NCBI GenBank assembly: GCA_003559215.1 | Contig: PWMF01000192.1 | Location: 124,001 to 188,000, forward strand | Direction of reading: 5' to 3' | Origin: Natrialbaceae archaeon | GTDB taxonomy: Archaea > Halobacteriota > Halobacteria > Halobacteriales > Natrialbaceae | DNA: 64,000 nucleotides | Shown here: piece by piece, positions 43,162 to 51,084 of the stretch | Layout: each line of letters starts with the position of its first letter | How positions within the stretch are numbered: position 1 is the stretch's first letter | The notes under the pieces: generated by a model | Seen by the model: only the letters and a program-made list of their open reading frames with translations | Databases searched by the model: none | What the model was told of the DNA's origin: nothing | Program-made: the position numbers and the translations under genes

Positions 43162-43647
43162 TTACCCGTCCGGAAGGCCGCCCAGGAGGCCGTATCTCCC
43201 GCGGTAACAGAGCGCGCCGAGCGTCGACCCGAGACCGAGGCTGTGGAGCCGATCCCGGTCGTCGAGGCCGAGCGCGAACCAGGCCGTCCAGACGCCCGCG
43301 AGGACCGTCGTTCGACGGATTCGAGAGCGACGAACCCCGGCGACGTTTCGATCCAGCAGCGTCCGGTATCCAACGGCAACGACGGCACCGAGAAGCGCCC
43401 AGCGCGGGCGAACGTCCGGAACGTCTATCCCGTCTGTCAGCCCGACGCCGAAAGCGGTCCGCGCGTCGTCGAACGTCACCTCGGACTCGTCTTCGGAACA
43501 GCTACTCTCAGCGGCGGGGTCCTCGAGCGAGCCTTCCCGCCGCAGCCGTTCGACTCGGGCCGACTCGTTCCGGAGAAGCAGCTGGACGAGGACGGCCGTC
43601 GCGTTTCCGAGGAAGTCGAGGACCGCGCGGGTTCTTCGCGATAGCAT
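43162..43647 (-). CDS. Small hypothetical protein with two membrane segments
   Basis: 161 residues from ATG 43647 (MLSRRTRAVLDFLGNATAVLVQLLL...). A basic N-terminal region, an acidic middle (CSEDESEVTFDDA) and two weak hydrophobic segments (RWALLGAVVAVGYRTLL; TVLAGVWTAWFALGL). Family not recognised. Codon use is consistent with a real gene, and it fills an otherwise empty convergent slot between ppsA and mfnA. The longer frame to 43812 would overlap the mfnA start, so I shortened it. Confidence 0.5.
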   Translation of the reverse strand: MLSRRTRAVLDFLGNATAVLVQLLLRNESARVERLRREGSLEDPAAESSCSEDESEVTFDDARTAFGVGLTDGIDVPDVRPRWALLGAVVAVGYRTLLDRNVAGVRRSRIRRTTVLAGVWTAWFALGLDDRDRLHSLGLGSTLGALCYRGRYGLLGGLPDG

Positions 43648-43757
43648 GTGATTTGACACGTTCCGTCGGACGGTAGGTCTTCGGATCGATCGAGTCCATC
43701 GTTCGACGATCGGGTTCGACGGTAGTAGTAAGCGCTTTTGGTACTGCGGCGCACTCG

Positions 43758-44930
43758 ATGGAGCCCGACCCGTTCGCCACTCTCGAGGACGGTCCGTTCG
43801 GGGAGAACGCAACTACTAAGCGGCTGACGCGACTGCTGAGTGATATGCAAGCGGAGCCGCAGGCGTTCGACCGGGTTCTCTCGTCGATGTGTACGAAACC
43901 CTACCCGGACGCGCGCGATGCGGCCGAGCGGTTTCTCGCGACGAACCCCGGCGATCCCGCCACCTACCAGCGGGTCGCCACCCTCGAGAACGAGGTCGTC
44001 GACCTGCTCGGCGAGATCGCGGGCCTCGAGGATCCCGCCGGCTACGTCGCCAGCGGCGGAACGGAGGCAAACATCCAGGCGGTCCGGATCGCCCGCGAGC
44101 GGGCCGACTCGCCGAGGCCGAACGTCGTCGTGTCCGAGTCGGGCCACTTCAGTTTCCAGAAGGCCGCCGACGTGCTCGAGGTCGAGCTGCGGCTCGTGCC
44201 GACCGACGACGACCATCGGACGGACCTCGAGGCGGTTCGAGCCTCCGTCGATGCGGACACAGCCCTGATCGTCGGTGTGGCCGGCACCACGGAGTACGGC
44301 CGGGTCGATCCGATCCCCGAGCTCGGTCGAATCGCCGACTCGGTCGGCGCCCTGTTACACGTCGACGCCGCCTGGGGCGGGTTCGTGCTTCCCTTTACCG
44401 ACCACGAGTGGCACTTCGGTCACGCACCCGTCGACACGATGGCGATCGACCCTCACAAGATGGGCCAGGCCGCGGTTCCCGCCGGAGGGCTACTCGCCCG
44501 ATCCGACGAGTTACTCGACGAACTGGCCGTCGACACGCCCTACCTCGAGTCGACCGCCCAGGCGACGCTGACCGGGACTCGATCGGGTGCGGGCGTCGCC
44601 AGCGCCGTGGCCGCGATGGAGGCGCTGTGGCCCGGGGGATACCGCGAGCAGTACGTTCGCTCGCAGCGAAACGCCGAGTGGCTGGCCGACGCCCTGGAGA
44701 AACGCGGGTACGAGGTCGTCGATCCAACCCTGCCGCTGGTCGCCGCGACGGTCCCTCGACCGACGTTCGACGCGCTCCGGGCGAAGGGGTGGCGGATCTC
44801 CAGAACCGCGACGGGTGAGCTTCGAGTCGTCTGTATGCCCCACGTCACCCGCGAGATGCTCGCCTCCTTCGTCGGGGATCTGGACCGGCTCGAGGTGCGT
44901 GCAAGCGTGCCCGTCGCGAGCGACGACTGA
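43758..44930 (+). CDS. mfnA: MfnA-type L-aspartate/L-tyrosine decarboxylase
   Basis: 390-residue group II PLP-dependent decarboxylase. The cofactor lysine is K234 in AIDPHKMG, and [12 protein letters not shown] contains the Asp that pairs with the pyridine nitrogen. In archaea without the bacterial PanD, this family makes beta-alanine from aspartate for coenzyme A; in methanogens it makes tyramine for methanofuran. In a haloarchaeon the aspartate role is the likelier. Alternative in-frame start near 43845 would remove a conserved N-terminal stretch, so 43758 is kept. Confidence 0.9.
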   Translation: MEPDPFATLEDGPFGENATTKRLTRLLSDMQAEPQAFDRVLSSMCTKPYPDARDAAERFLATNPGDPATYQRVATLENEVVDLLGEIAGLEDPAGYVASGGTEANIQAVRIARERADSPRPNVVVSESGHFSFQKAADVLEVELRLVPTDDDHRTDLEAVRASVDADTALIVGVAGTTEYGRVDPIPELGRIADSVGALLHVDAAWGGFVLPFTDHEWHFGHAPVDTMAIDPHKMGQAAVPAGGLLARSDELLDELAVDTPYLESTAQATLTGTRSGAGVASAVAAMEALWPGGYREQYVRSQRNAEWLADALEKRGYEVVDPTLPLVAATVPRPTFDALRAKGWRISRTATGELRVVCMPHVTREMLASFVGDLDRLEVRASVPVASDD

Positions 44931-45081
44931 GACGGTTTGCTGTAACGGTTTACCGATGAGACCGCAGGACGGATCGCGGTCCCACCGGAAATGACTTACA
45001 GCAGACAGTACGAGCGGAGCCACGGAGGGTCGAGCGTAGCGGTTGGGACGGGAGCCGAAGAAATCGATCGACTCGAGTCCG

Positions 45082-45987
45082 CTACTGCATCGCCTTGACC
45101 CAGCCCGGAACCGAGGCCATCCCCTCTTTGTCCTCCCAGCCGTGCTCGCGGAGGTAGCTCTCGAACTCGGTAAACTCGAAGCCGAAGCGCTCCTCGAGCC
45201 CCTCGAGATCCGCGCCGTAGCCGACCTCGTTGAACCACTCGCACATGACGGTGAACTCCTCGCCGAAGGAGTCGTAGGCGTCCTCGATCGGGACGTGAAC
45301 CGGCTCGACGTCGCGGCCCGTCACCTCCGAGAGGGTTGCCGCAGCTTCCGCCAGGGTAAGTTCGTCGCCAGCGAGTTCGATCCGCTCGCCGACGAACGCC
45401 TCGGGGTTCGCGAGCGCGACGGCGGCGGCGTGGCCGACGTCGCCGGTATCGATCATCTGCAGCGAAACTCCTTCCTCGAGGGGCAGCGCGATCTGACTGT
45501 CCTCGACGACGTCTTCGGCGAACGCCTCGAAATTCTGGAAGAAGAACACGGGACCGAGGACCGTCATCGGGAGCTCGAGGTCCTGTGCGTGCTCGTCGAT
45601 CTCCTGAGCCGAATCGAAGTGGGGGACGCCGGTGTCCTCCCAGTGGCTGCCGACGCCGCTGAGGACGAACTGCTCGACACCCTCGTCGGCGGCGACCTCG
45701 GCGATATTCTTCCCTTGCTGGACCTGCGCGTCGTACCCCTGGGTCCAGAAGTTGGTAACTGCGAAGACGGCGTCGACCTCGGCGACGTGAGGGGCAAGCG
45801 ACTCCTTCTCGTCGAGGTCGCCCTCGACCATCGTCACGCCGTGCTCGGACAGCTCCCGTGCATGGTCGCCCGAGGCGTCCCGCGTCAGTCCGTAGACGTC
45901 GAACTCGGTATCGCTCTCGAGCAGGTGGTCGACGACCGCGCCGCCCTGGTTGCCGGTTGCGCCGGTGACGAGAACCTTCGTACTCAT
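45082..45987 (-). CDS. NmrA-like NAD(P)-binding protein
   Basis: 301-residue atypical short-chain-dehydrogenase-fold protein: Rossmann motif GATGNQGG at the N-terminus, then VEGDLDEKESL and AVFAVTNFW as in NmrA/HSCARG. No YxxxK catalytic pair is evident, so it may be a redox sensor or a quinone/NADPH reductase-like protein rather than a classical dehydrogenase. It is preceded, with a one-base gap, by a 25-residue ORF that seems to be the first coding unit on its mRNA (separate entry). Confidence 0.85.
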   Translation of the reverse strand: MSTKVLVTGATGNQGGAVVDHLLESDTEFDVYGLTRDASGDHARELSEHGVTMVEGDLDEKESLAPHVAEVDAVFAVTNFWTQGYDAQVQQGKNIAEVAADEGVEQFVLSGVGSHWEDTGVPHFDSAQEIDEHAQDLELPMTVLGPVFFFQNFEAFAEDVVEDSQIALPLEEGVSLQMIDTGDVGHAAAVALANPEAFVGERIELAGDELTLAEAAATLSEVTGRDVEPVHVPIEDAYDSFGEEFTVMCEWFNEVGYGADLEGLEERFGFEFTEFESYLREHGWEDKEGMASVPGWVKAMQ

Positions 45988-45988
45988 T

Positions 45989-46066
45989 TCAGTTCGCCCT
46001 CCATCCGTCGGTCCCGGTCGGTGCGGCGAACTCGGCTCGAACGGCGGCGTCGGTTTGTGGTTGCAT
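45989..46066 (-). CDS. Putative leader peptide upstream of the NmrA-like gene
   Basis: 25-codon ORF beginning ATG at 46066 (MQPQTDAAVRAEF...) and ending TGA at 45989-45991, one base before the ATG of the NmrA-like gene. A minus-strand TATA box (GTATATGG, 46092-46099) lies about 28 bases upstream, so the transcript should start at or next to this ATG. That makes it leaderless, and the downstream gene coupled by termination-reinitiation. Either a regulatory leader peptide or the residue of a longer gene. Confidence 0.5.
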   Translation of the reverse strand: MQPQTDAAVRAEFAAPTGTDGWRAN

Positions 46067-46091
46067 CACGTCACCTAGTTCGTCAGGTAAC

Positions 46092-46099
46092 CATATACG
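46092..46099 (-). promoter_or_regulatory. TATA box of the leader peptide/NmrA unit
   Basis: Minus-strand GTATATGG, centred 29 bases from the leader-peptide ATG (46066) and 108 bases from the NmrA-like ATG. Confidence 0.5.
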
Positions 46100-46235
46100 C
46101 GTTTGGCGACGCCGGAGATACCACGTAACACTGATGTTATCGCCCCCGCCGTATGCCGAACCTGTCGCTGCTCGAGAGACACGTTGTGGGTATGGACGAG
46201 AACGCAGAACGCGGCCGCGGGGAAGCGATCCCTCG

Positions 46236-46796
46236 CTACGCGCCGTTTTCCTCACAGATCTCGAGGAAGTTCTCAAAGATCTCCTCGCCTTCCTCGGTGT
46301 GGGCGACCTCGGGGTGCCATTGGACACCGTAGAGGTCCCGGTCGGTGTCGCTCATCGCCTCGACGTCGCAGACATCACTGTGGGCGGTGAGTTCGAACCC
46401 TTCGGGAAGTTCGGTGACCTCGTCGGCGTGGCTCGCCCACACCCGAGTTTCGGGGTGGAGGCTGCCCGTGAGCGGATCGTCTTCGTCGACGATCTCGACG
46501 GTCACGTCCGCGTAGCCGCCGTACTCGCCGCTGCCGACCTCGCCGCCGAGTTCCGTCGCGATCAGTTGCATGCCGAGACAGATCCCCAGGACGGGGAGGT
46601 CGGACTCGAGGTACTCCGCCGAACGGCCGATCCGATCCATGTCGGGGCCACCCGAGAGGACGACGCCGTCGGCGTCGACCTCCGCGGGGGCGGTATCGTT
46701 GTCGATCAGTTCCGTCTGGACGCCGAGATCTCGAAGCGCCCGCTGCTCGAGGTGGGTGAACTGTCCGTGGTTGTCTACCACGACGATCTTCGTCAT
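46236..46796 (-). CDS. guaAa: GMP synthase glutamine amidotransferase subunit A
   Basis: 186-residue class I glutaminase that feeds ammonia to the separate GMP synthase ATP-PPase subunit, the split arrangement normal in archaea. The catalytic triad is C73 (GICLGMQL), H161 and E163 (QWHPEVAHTEEGEE). The N-terminus IVVVDNHGQFTHLEQRALRDLG is specific to the archaeal GuaA subunit. Start 46796 is supported by a minus-strand GCTTTTACC element (about 46821-46828) 27 bases upstream. The partner guaAb is not in this window. Confidence 0.94.
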   Translation of the reverse strand: MTKIVVVDNHGQFTHLEQRALRDLGVQTELIDNDTAPAEVDADGVVLSGGPDMDRIGRSAEYLESDLPVLGICLGMQLIATELGGEVGSGEYGGYADVTVEIVDEDDPLTGSLHPETRVWASHADEVTELPEGFELTAHSDVCDVEAMSDTDRDLYGVQWHPEVAHTEEGEEIFENFLEICEENGA

Positions 46797-47250
46797 TGCG
46801 AGGGTATAGCCAGTCGGCCGGTAAAAGCGGACCGGAACCGCGAGTGGGTGATTCAGTCTCCGATGGTGGAACGGGTGTTCTCCCTACTCTTCGTTGTTTC
46901 GGGGGCTACGCTGCAACTTTCAATAGACTGTGGCAGGGTGTCTAGCCAGTCGGTGACGCCGACTGACCAATCACGTCTTTGTGGGTAAAGGTTCCAAGCC
47001 ACTGGGCGAAACGCTCCTGCGGGGCACCCATCGCGGAACACGTACCCCGAATCGTGGAGCGCCAGAGCGTTGTATGCGCGAGTGTCTCCTGGTACCGCCG
47101 TACGGCGTTCGAGGGCCGTACTTCAACCGCCAGTTGCTGCCCGCTATCGCGTTGGTACTGACCGATCAGTGCTTCTACACGCTATCGATCTGCTTTCGCC
47201 ACTTTTTATACTGCACGCGGTTTCTCTACAGCCGTCCAGAGGAGAAATAT
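46797..47250. other. Intergenic region upstream of the flippase gene
   Basis: About 450 bases. It has a small perfect hairpin CAGTCGG/CCGACTG (46947-46953, 46959-46965) and a good TATA box near the end. An open frame continues upstream from the flippase to 46981, but its sequence (GTRTPNRGAPERC...) is unlike a flippase N-terminus, it lacks membrane character and is interrupted by the promoter. It may be debris of an older gene. Confidence 0.5.
47203..47244 (+). promoter_or_regulatory. TATA box and Shine-Dalgarno sequence deciding the flippase start
   Basis: TTTTTATA at 47203-47210, then AGAGGAG at 47238-47244, six bases before the TTG at 47251. The transcript start would fall near 47234, leaving a leader of about 17 bases that contains the ribosome binding site. 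This differs from the leaderless pattern of most genes here. Confidence 0.6.
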
Positions 47251-48825
47251 TTGAAGCGTAGTCTAACGAGTGCAATTCTCTCGGTCGCCAGCGGCAAGTT
47301 CGTCGCGTTGATCCTGGGGATCATCGCTTCCCCGCTGCTCTATCGCTGGCTCGGCGACGTCGATTACGGCGCCTATGCGACGGTCCTCTCCGCCCACTCC
47401 ATGTTCATGATCGTCGTCAGTACCCCGATCGCCGACGGCGTCCGGAAGTACGTCGCCGAGGACCGCGACGACCCTGCCTGGGAACGGATCGTCGTCGGCT
47501 TCTACTTCCGGCTGGCGACGCTGCTGGCCGTCCTCGGTGCCGTCGTTCTCGGTATCGTTACCTACCTCGGCTTCTTCGAGTGGCTCTGGCGCGAGGAGTT
47601 CACGCTCTACTTCTACGTCACCGTCGCGCTGGTAATCACGGCTCAGTACTGGCCCTTTGCCAGGAAGACGCTGATGGGATTCGGCCTCGAGCGCTACTCG
47701 GAATCGCTGAAGATTCTCTTCAACGTCTCGTTCGTGGCTATCGCCCTCCCGCTCGTGTATTTGGGCTACGGCGTCGTCGGGGCCCTGCTCGGTCACATCC
47801 TCTCGAGCGGTCTGGTAGCGCTCGTCGGGCTGGTCGTGCTCCACTACCGTCAGTCGCTCTGGGGCGTCTTCGAGACGAACGACAGAATGCTTCCCAAACG
47901 GGAGATGATGACTTTCAACTCGCTGTCGATCGTCCTCGTGCTCCTCTTGATGTCGCTGTACCACATCGACATCCTGATGCTCCAGGCGATGGCCTCGGAG
48001 GAGGCGCCGGGCCACTACAAGGCGGCGCTCGTGTTCGCCGAGTTCCTCTGGTTCGCACCGATCGTCCTTCAGACGGTGTTCGTCCACTCGACGTCCGAAC
48101 TCTGGTCTCAGGGGAAGGTCGGTCAGATCTCGGAGATTGCGGGTCGGACGCTCCGGTACACGTTCTTGATCACGGCGGTGATGGCACTCGGAATGGCGGC
48201 TCTTGCCGACGCCGCCGTCCCGATCTACTGGGGGCCCGGCTCCGAACCAGTTATCGCGCCGTTGCTCCTCTTGCTTCCCGGTGCGGTCGGATTCGCGCTC
48301 GCCCGCCCGATGCTCGCGATCGCCCAAGGAAAAGGCGAACTCCGGTACCCGATCGTCGCGACCGGCGCCGCGGCGATGATCAACCTGGTCCTGAACGCTG
48401 CCCTCATTCCGACCTACGGGATGCACGGGGCGGCGATCGCGACTTCGATCGGGTACGGCTCGATGGCGATCTTCCACCTCTGGAGCGCCCGCAAGACCGG
48501 TTTCGACCCGATCACCAACGCCCGGTACGGACGGGTCGCCGCTACCACCGCCGTCGCGGCGGTCCCGATCTACCTCATGGCCGACGCGCTCTCGATGCCG
48601 ATCGGGTTCCCGATCGTCGGCGCGATACCGATCTCGGTGTTCGTCGTCCCGCCTGCAGGGTTGCTCGTCTTCCTCGCCATCGCCGTCCTCCTCCGTGCCC
48701 TCGAGTTGATCGAGATCCTCCGCATTCTCGCCGAGTTTCCCGAACCGATCGGGTCGAAGGCCCGTCCGCTCTGTCGGCGCCTCCGGAACGCCGACGACGA
48801 GAGCGGCCTGTTGCGGTACTTCTAA
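47251..48825 (+). CDS. Polysaccharide flippase (Wzx/MATE-like)
   Basis: 524-residue membrane protein with about 12-14 hydrophobic segments, of the polysaccharide biosynthesis/flippase family that moves lipid-linked sugars across the membrane for N-glycans or surface polysaccharide. It starts LKRSLTSAILSVASGKFVALILGIIASPLLYRWLG, a typical Wzx opening with helix I and the 'YG' motif (DVDYGAYATVL). The start is TTG, supported by a ribosome binding site. It stands without glycosyltransferase genes on either side and is flanked by what look like gene remnants, as if left from a larger glycosylation cluster. Confidence 0.85.
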   Translation: MKRSLTSAILSVASGKFVALILGIIASPLLYRWLGDVDYGAYATVLSAHSMFMIVVSTPIADGVRKYVAEDRDDPAWERIVVGFYFRLATLLAVLGAVVLGIVTYLGFFEWLWREEFTLYFYVTVALVITAQYWPFARKTLMGFGLERYSESLKILFNVSFVAIALPLVYLGYGVVGALLGHILSSGLVALVGLVVLHYRQSLWGVFETNDRMLPKREMMTFNSLSIVLVLLLMSLYHIDILMLQAMASEEAPGHYKAALVFAEFLWFAPIVLQTVFVHSTSELWSQGKVGQISEIAGRTLRYTFLITAVMALGMAALADAAVPIYWGPGSEPVIAPLLLLLPGAVGFALARPMLAIAQGKGELRYPIVATGAAAMINLVLNAALIPTYGMHGAAIATSIGYGSMAIFHLWSARKTGFDPITNARYGRVAATTAVAAVPIYLMADALSMPIGFPIVGAIPISVFVVPPAGLLVFLAIAVLLRALELIEILRILAEFPEPIGSKARPLCRRLRNADDESGLLRYF

Positions 48826-49052
48826 GGATCGAAGCCGTATTCGGAGGCAAGCGTCTCGCGGATATCGACCCACTTCGACTCTGCTTCCTGCGATCCGCTC
48901 CGGCTCACCCCAAAGCCTTCCAGTCTCTTGATTGCAAGAGATCGCAGTGGAGTCCAGCATATCGACAGCCGTCTCTCCCCGTGGATCTCACTGCCTCTGG
49001 TGATCAGTAGCTGACCAATCCCGGTGGAGGTTCTCTTCGAGAAGCAGAACTG
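48822..49052 (-). pseudogene. Possible C-terminal remnant of an unknown gene
   Basis: An open minus-strand frame of 76 codons without an ATG, ending TAG at 48822-48824, directly against the flippase stop. Its end (ESKWVDIRETLASEYGFDP) is amphipathic and protein-like, and the frame upstream reads LRSLAIKRLEGFGVSRSG. An in-frame stop at 49053-49055 cuts it off. GTG or shorter starts within it are possible. I do not recognise the family; it could be a decayed gene end. Confidence 0.3.
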
Positions 49053-49149
49053 CTACAGCGAGACGTGTAAACCGCCCATTTATAGCGGTACGGTGTTCGA
49101 AATCAAGGAAACCATACTACCCGGCGTGGGCCCGCAAGTGCGCCGGTAC
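48826..49149. other. Intergenic region between flippase and small membrane peptide
   Basis: About 320 bases. Apart from the possible minus-strand remnant it contains CATTTATAGCGG (about 49078-49089), a TATA-like box on the plus strand with no good ORF downstream of it. GC content is lower than in neighbouring genes. Confidence 0.4.
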
Positions 49150-49157
49150 GTTTATGA
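49150..49157 (+). promoter_or_regulatory. TATA box of the 45-residue membrane peptide gene
   Basis: GTTTATGA centred 27 bases upstream of the ATG at 49181; predicts a leaderless transcript. Confidence 0.6.
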
Positions 49158-49180
49158 ACGCCTCTTCGGTTCGTATCTAC

Positions 49181-49318
49181 ATGGCAATCGATATACGCGA
49201 GTTCGAGCATCCTGCCTGGCTCACTGCGGGAAGCACCGTCGTCGGCTACCTCCTCATTCTGGCCGTGCTGACGGCGGCGCTGTTCGTAGTGCCGTGGCTC
49301 GTCTTCGCCGCGCTGTAG
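49181..49318 (+). CDS. 45-residue single-span membrane peptide
   Basis: MAIDIREFEHPAWLTAG followed by about 24 hydrophobic residues (VVGYLLILAVLTAALFVVPW...) and stop at 49318. The gene was found by reading rather than by length. The start is set by the TATA box; an in-frame ATG at 49154 lies inside that box. It runs convergently into pan, with 37 bases between stops. An N-out/C-in or reverse single span; function unknown. Similar small ORFs next to pan exist in other haloarchaea as far as I recall, which should be checked. Confidence 0.65.
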   Translation: MAIDIREFEHPAWLTAGSTVVGYLLILAVLTAALFVVPWLVFAAL

Positions 49319-49355
49319 AGAAAAAACGAGACGAGTCGACCCGACAGGAGCCCGG

Positions 49356-50573
49356 TTAGGCGAACGTCTTCGAGACCTCGTCGGTCTCGTCGGTTTCGGC
49401 CTGAACTTTCTCCCAGGCACCACGGAAGTCCTCCATCCGGATCTCGGTGCGGTCGTCGCGGATGGCGAACATCCCGGCCTCGGTGCAGACGGCCTTGACG
49501 TCGGCGCCGGACGCCTCCTCGGCCTCGGCGGCCAGTTCGGAGAAGTCGACGTCGTCGGCGACGTTCATGCCGCGGGTGTGGATCTCGAAGATGATCTCGC
49601 GGCCCTCCTGGTTCGGCTTCGGGACCTCGATGAGGCGGTCGAACCGGCCCGGCCGGAGGATGGCGCGATCGAGCATGTCGAAACGGTTGGTGGCGGCGAT
49701 GATTCGGATCTCGCCGCGGTCCTCGAAGCCGTCCATCTCGCTCAAGAGCTGCATCATCGTCCGCTGAACCTCGGCGTCGCCGGAGGTCTTCGACTCCGTG
49801 CGCTTGGCGGCGATGGCGTCGATCTCGTCGATGAAAATGACGGCTGGCTCGTGCTCGCGGGCGACCTTGAACAGGTCGCGGACGAGCTTCGCGCCCTCGC
49901 CGATGAACTTGTGTACGAGTTCGGAGCCGGCCATCTTGATGAAGGTGGCGTCGGTCTGGTTGGCGACGGCCTTCGCGAGCATCGTCTTCCCGGTGCCCGG
50001 CGGGCCGTACAGCAGGACGCCGCTCGGGGGCTCGATGCCGACGTCGTCGAACATCTCGGGCTTCTCGAGGGGCATCTCGACGGTTTCGCGGACCTCCTGC
50101 ATCTGCTCCTCGAGGCCGCCGATGTCCTCGTAGCTTACCTCGGGGCTCTCGGTGACTTCCATCACGCGGGCGCGGACGTCGGTCTCGTTCGAGAGGGTCT
50201 TGACGATAGACAGCGAGTTGTTGACGGCCACGCGAGCGTCGGGCTCGATGTCCTCGCGCATCTCCTCGGTCACTTCGGTCAGCGCCTCCTGGTTGTTCCC
50301 GTGCTGTTTGATAATGACGCCTTCGTCCGTCAGTTCCTGGACCGTGGCGACAAACAGGGGAGACTGCTTGAGCTTCTTGTTCTCGTGGGTAAGCCGCTCG
50401 AGCTTCTGCTGGTACTTGTTGTTCTCGGCGTTCGCATCGAGGAGCTTGTCGCGCATCTCCTCGTTTTGCGACTCGAGGATCTCTAACCGATCCTCGAGTG
50501 CCTGGATTTTCTCCTGTTGGGACGCCTCGTCCTCGTCGTAGGGGAGGTCGACGTCGTCCACAGTGTCGCTCAT
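49356..50573 (-). CDS. pan: Proteasome-activating nucleotidase PAN
   Basis: 405-residue AAA ATPase, the archaeal equivalent of the 19S ATPases; it unfolds substrates for the 20S proteasome. It has an N-terminal coiled coil (about 18-75), an OB domain (about 80-150), Walker A GPPGTGKT, Walker B FIDEIDA, and a second region of homology with Arg fingers (RAILRPGRFDR). The C-terminus is SKTFA, not the usual HbYX (hydrophobic-Tyr-any) that docks into the 20S. Start 50573 matches a minus-strand TATA box (CTTATGAG, 50595-50602) 26 bases upstream. Confidence 0.95.
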   Translation of the reverse strand: MSDTVDDVDLPYDEDEASQQEKIQALEDRLEILESQNEEMRDKLLDANAENNKYQQKLERLTHENKKLKQSPLFVATVQELTDEGVIIKQHGNNQEALTEVTEEMREDIEPDARVAVNNSLSIVKTLSNETDVRARVMEVTESPEVSYEDIGGLEEQMQEVRETVEMPLEKPEMFDDVGIEPPSGVLLYGPPGTGKTMLAKAVANQTDATFIKMAGSELVHKFIGEGAKLVRDLFKVAREHEPAVIFIDEIDAIAAKRTESKTSGDAEVQRTMMQLLSEMDGFEDRGEIRIIAATNRFDMLDRAILRPGRFDRLIEVPKPNQEGREIIFEIHTRGMNVADDVDFSELAAEAEEASGADVKAVCTEAGMFAIRDDRTEIRMEDFRGAWEKVQAETDETDEVSKTFA

Positions 50574-50594
50574 CACCTGTGAGTTGGGTGCTGG

Positions 50595-50602
50595 CTCATA
50601 AG
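50595..50602 (-). promoter_or_regulatory. TATA box of pan
   Basis: Minus-strand CTTATGAG, centred about 26 bases before the ATG at 50573. Confidence 0.55.
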
Positions 50603-50698
50603 AGGCTTCGGGTAACTACAGCCCCGCTGGAATATTACCATAAGACATAGAATGAAACAGAAAATATTATCAGGCCGTATTCGTAATGGGAGTACAGG

Positions 50699-50968
50699 AT
50701 GAGTTCTCTAGAGTCGCCACAGCCCGAACCCACGAACCGGGGGTCGTGGGACGACGTCCGCGAGCTCCCGCCGAGCGCGAAACTCGTTGCGAAGGTTCTC
50801 GAGTACAACGACACCATGACCCAACAGCAGATCGCCGAGGAGACGCTCCTGCCGGCGCGGACGGTTCGGTACGCCCTGAACCGGCTCGACGAGGAGAACG
50901 TCATCGACTCCCGCTTCTCGTTCTCGGACGCCCGCAAGCGCCTGTACAGCCTCGATATCGAGTCGTAG
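50699..50968 (+). CDS. MarR-like winged-helix regulator
   Basis: 89-residue single winged helix: PPSAKLVAKVLEYNDTMTQQQIAEETLLPARTVRYALNRLDEENVIDSRFSF is a textbook helix-turn-helix plus wing. A disordered Pro/Ser-rich N-terminus of about 18 residues precedes it. The upstream AAAATATTAT (50661-50670) is a strong AT-rich promoter element. The gene is divergent from pan and followed by mre11 in the same direction (116 bases away). The target could be any of these; no evidence decides. Confidence 0.82.
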   Translation: MSSLESPQPEPTNRGSWDDVRELPPSAKLVAKVLEYNDTMTQQQIAEETLLPARTVRYALNRLDEENVIDSRFSFSDARKRLYSLDIES

Positions 50969-51084
50969 CGGAGCCTCCCGTTACCGATCCCGTGCGAGAG
51001 GAAAGTTACTCGTTTTCGCCAATCCGCTCTACTTTCAGTCCGGTCGCGGAATCCATTTAGGGCCTCGTAGTCAACTCCCGGCAG

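Noticed and set aside
46981-47250. N-terminal extension of the flippase by 90 residues
   Set aside because: Contains the TATA box and lacks flippase-like sequence; a ribosome binding site supports the TTG at 47251.
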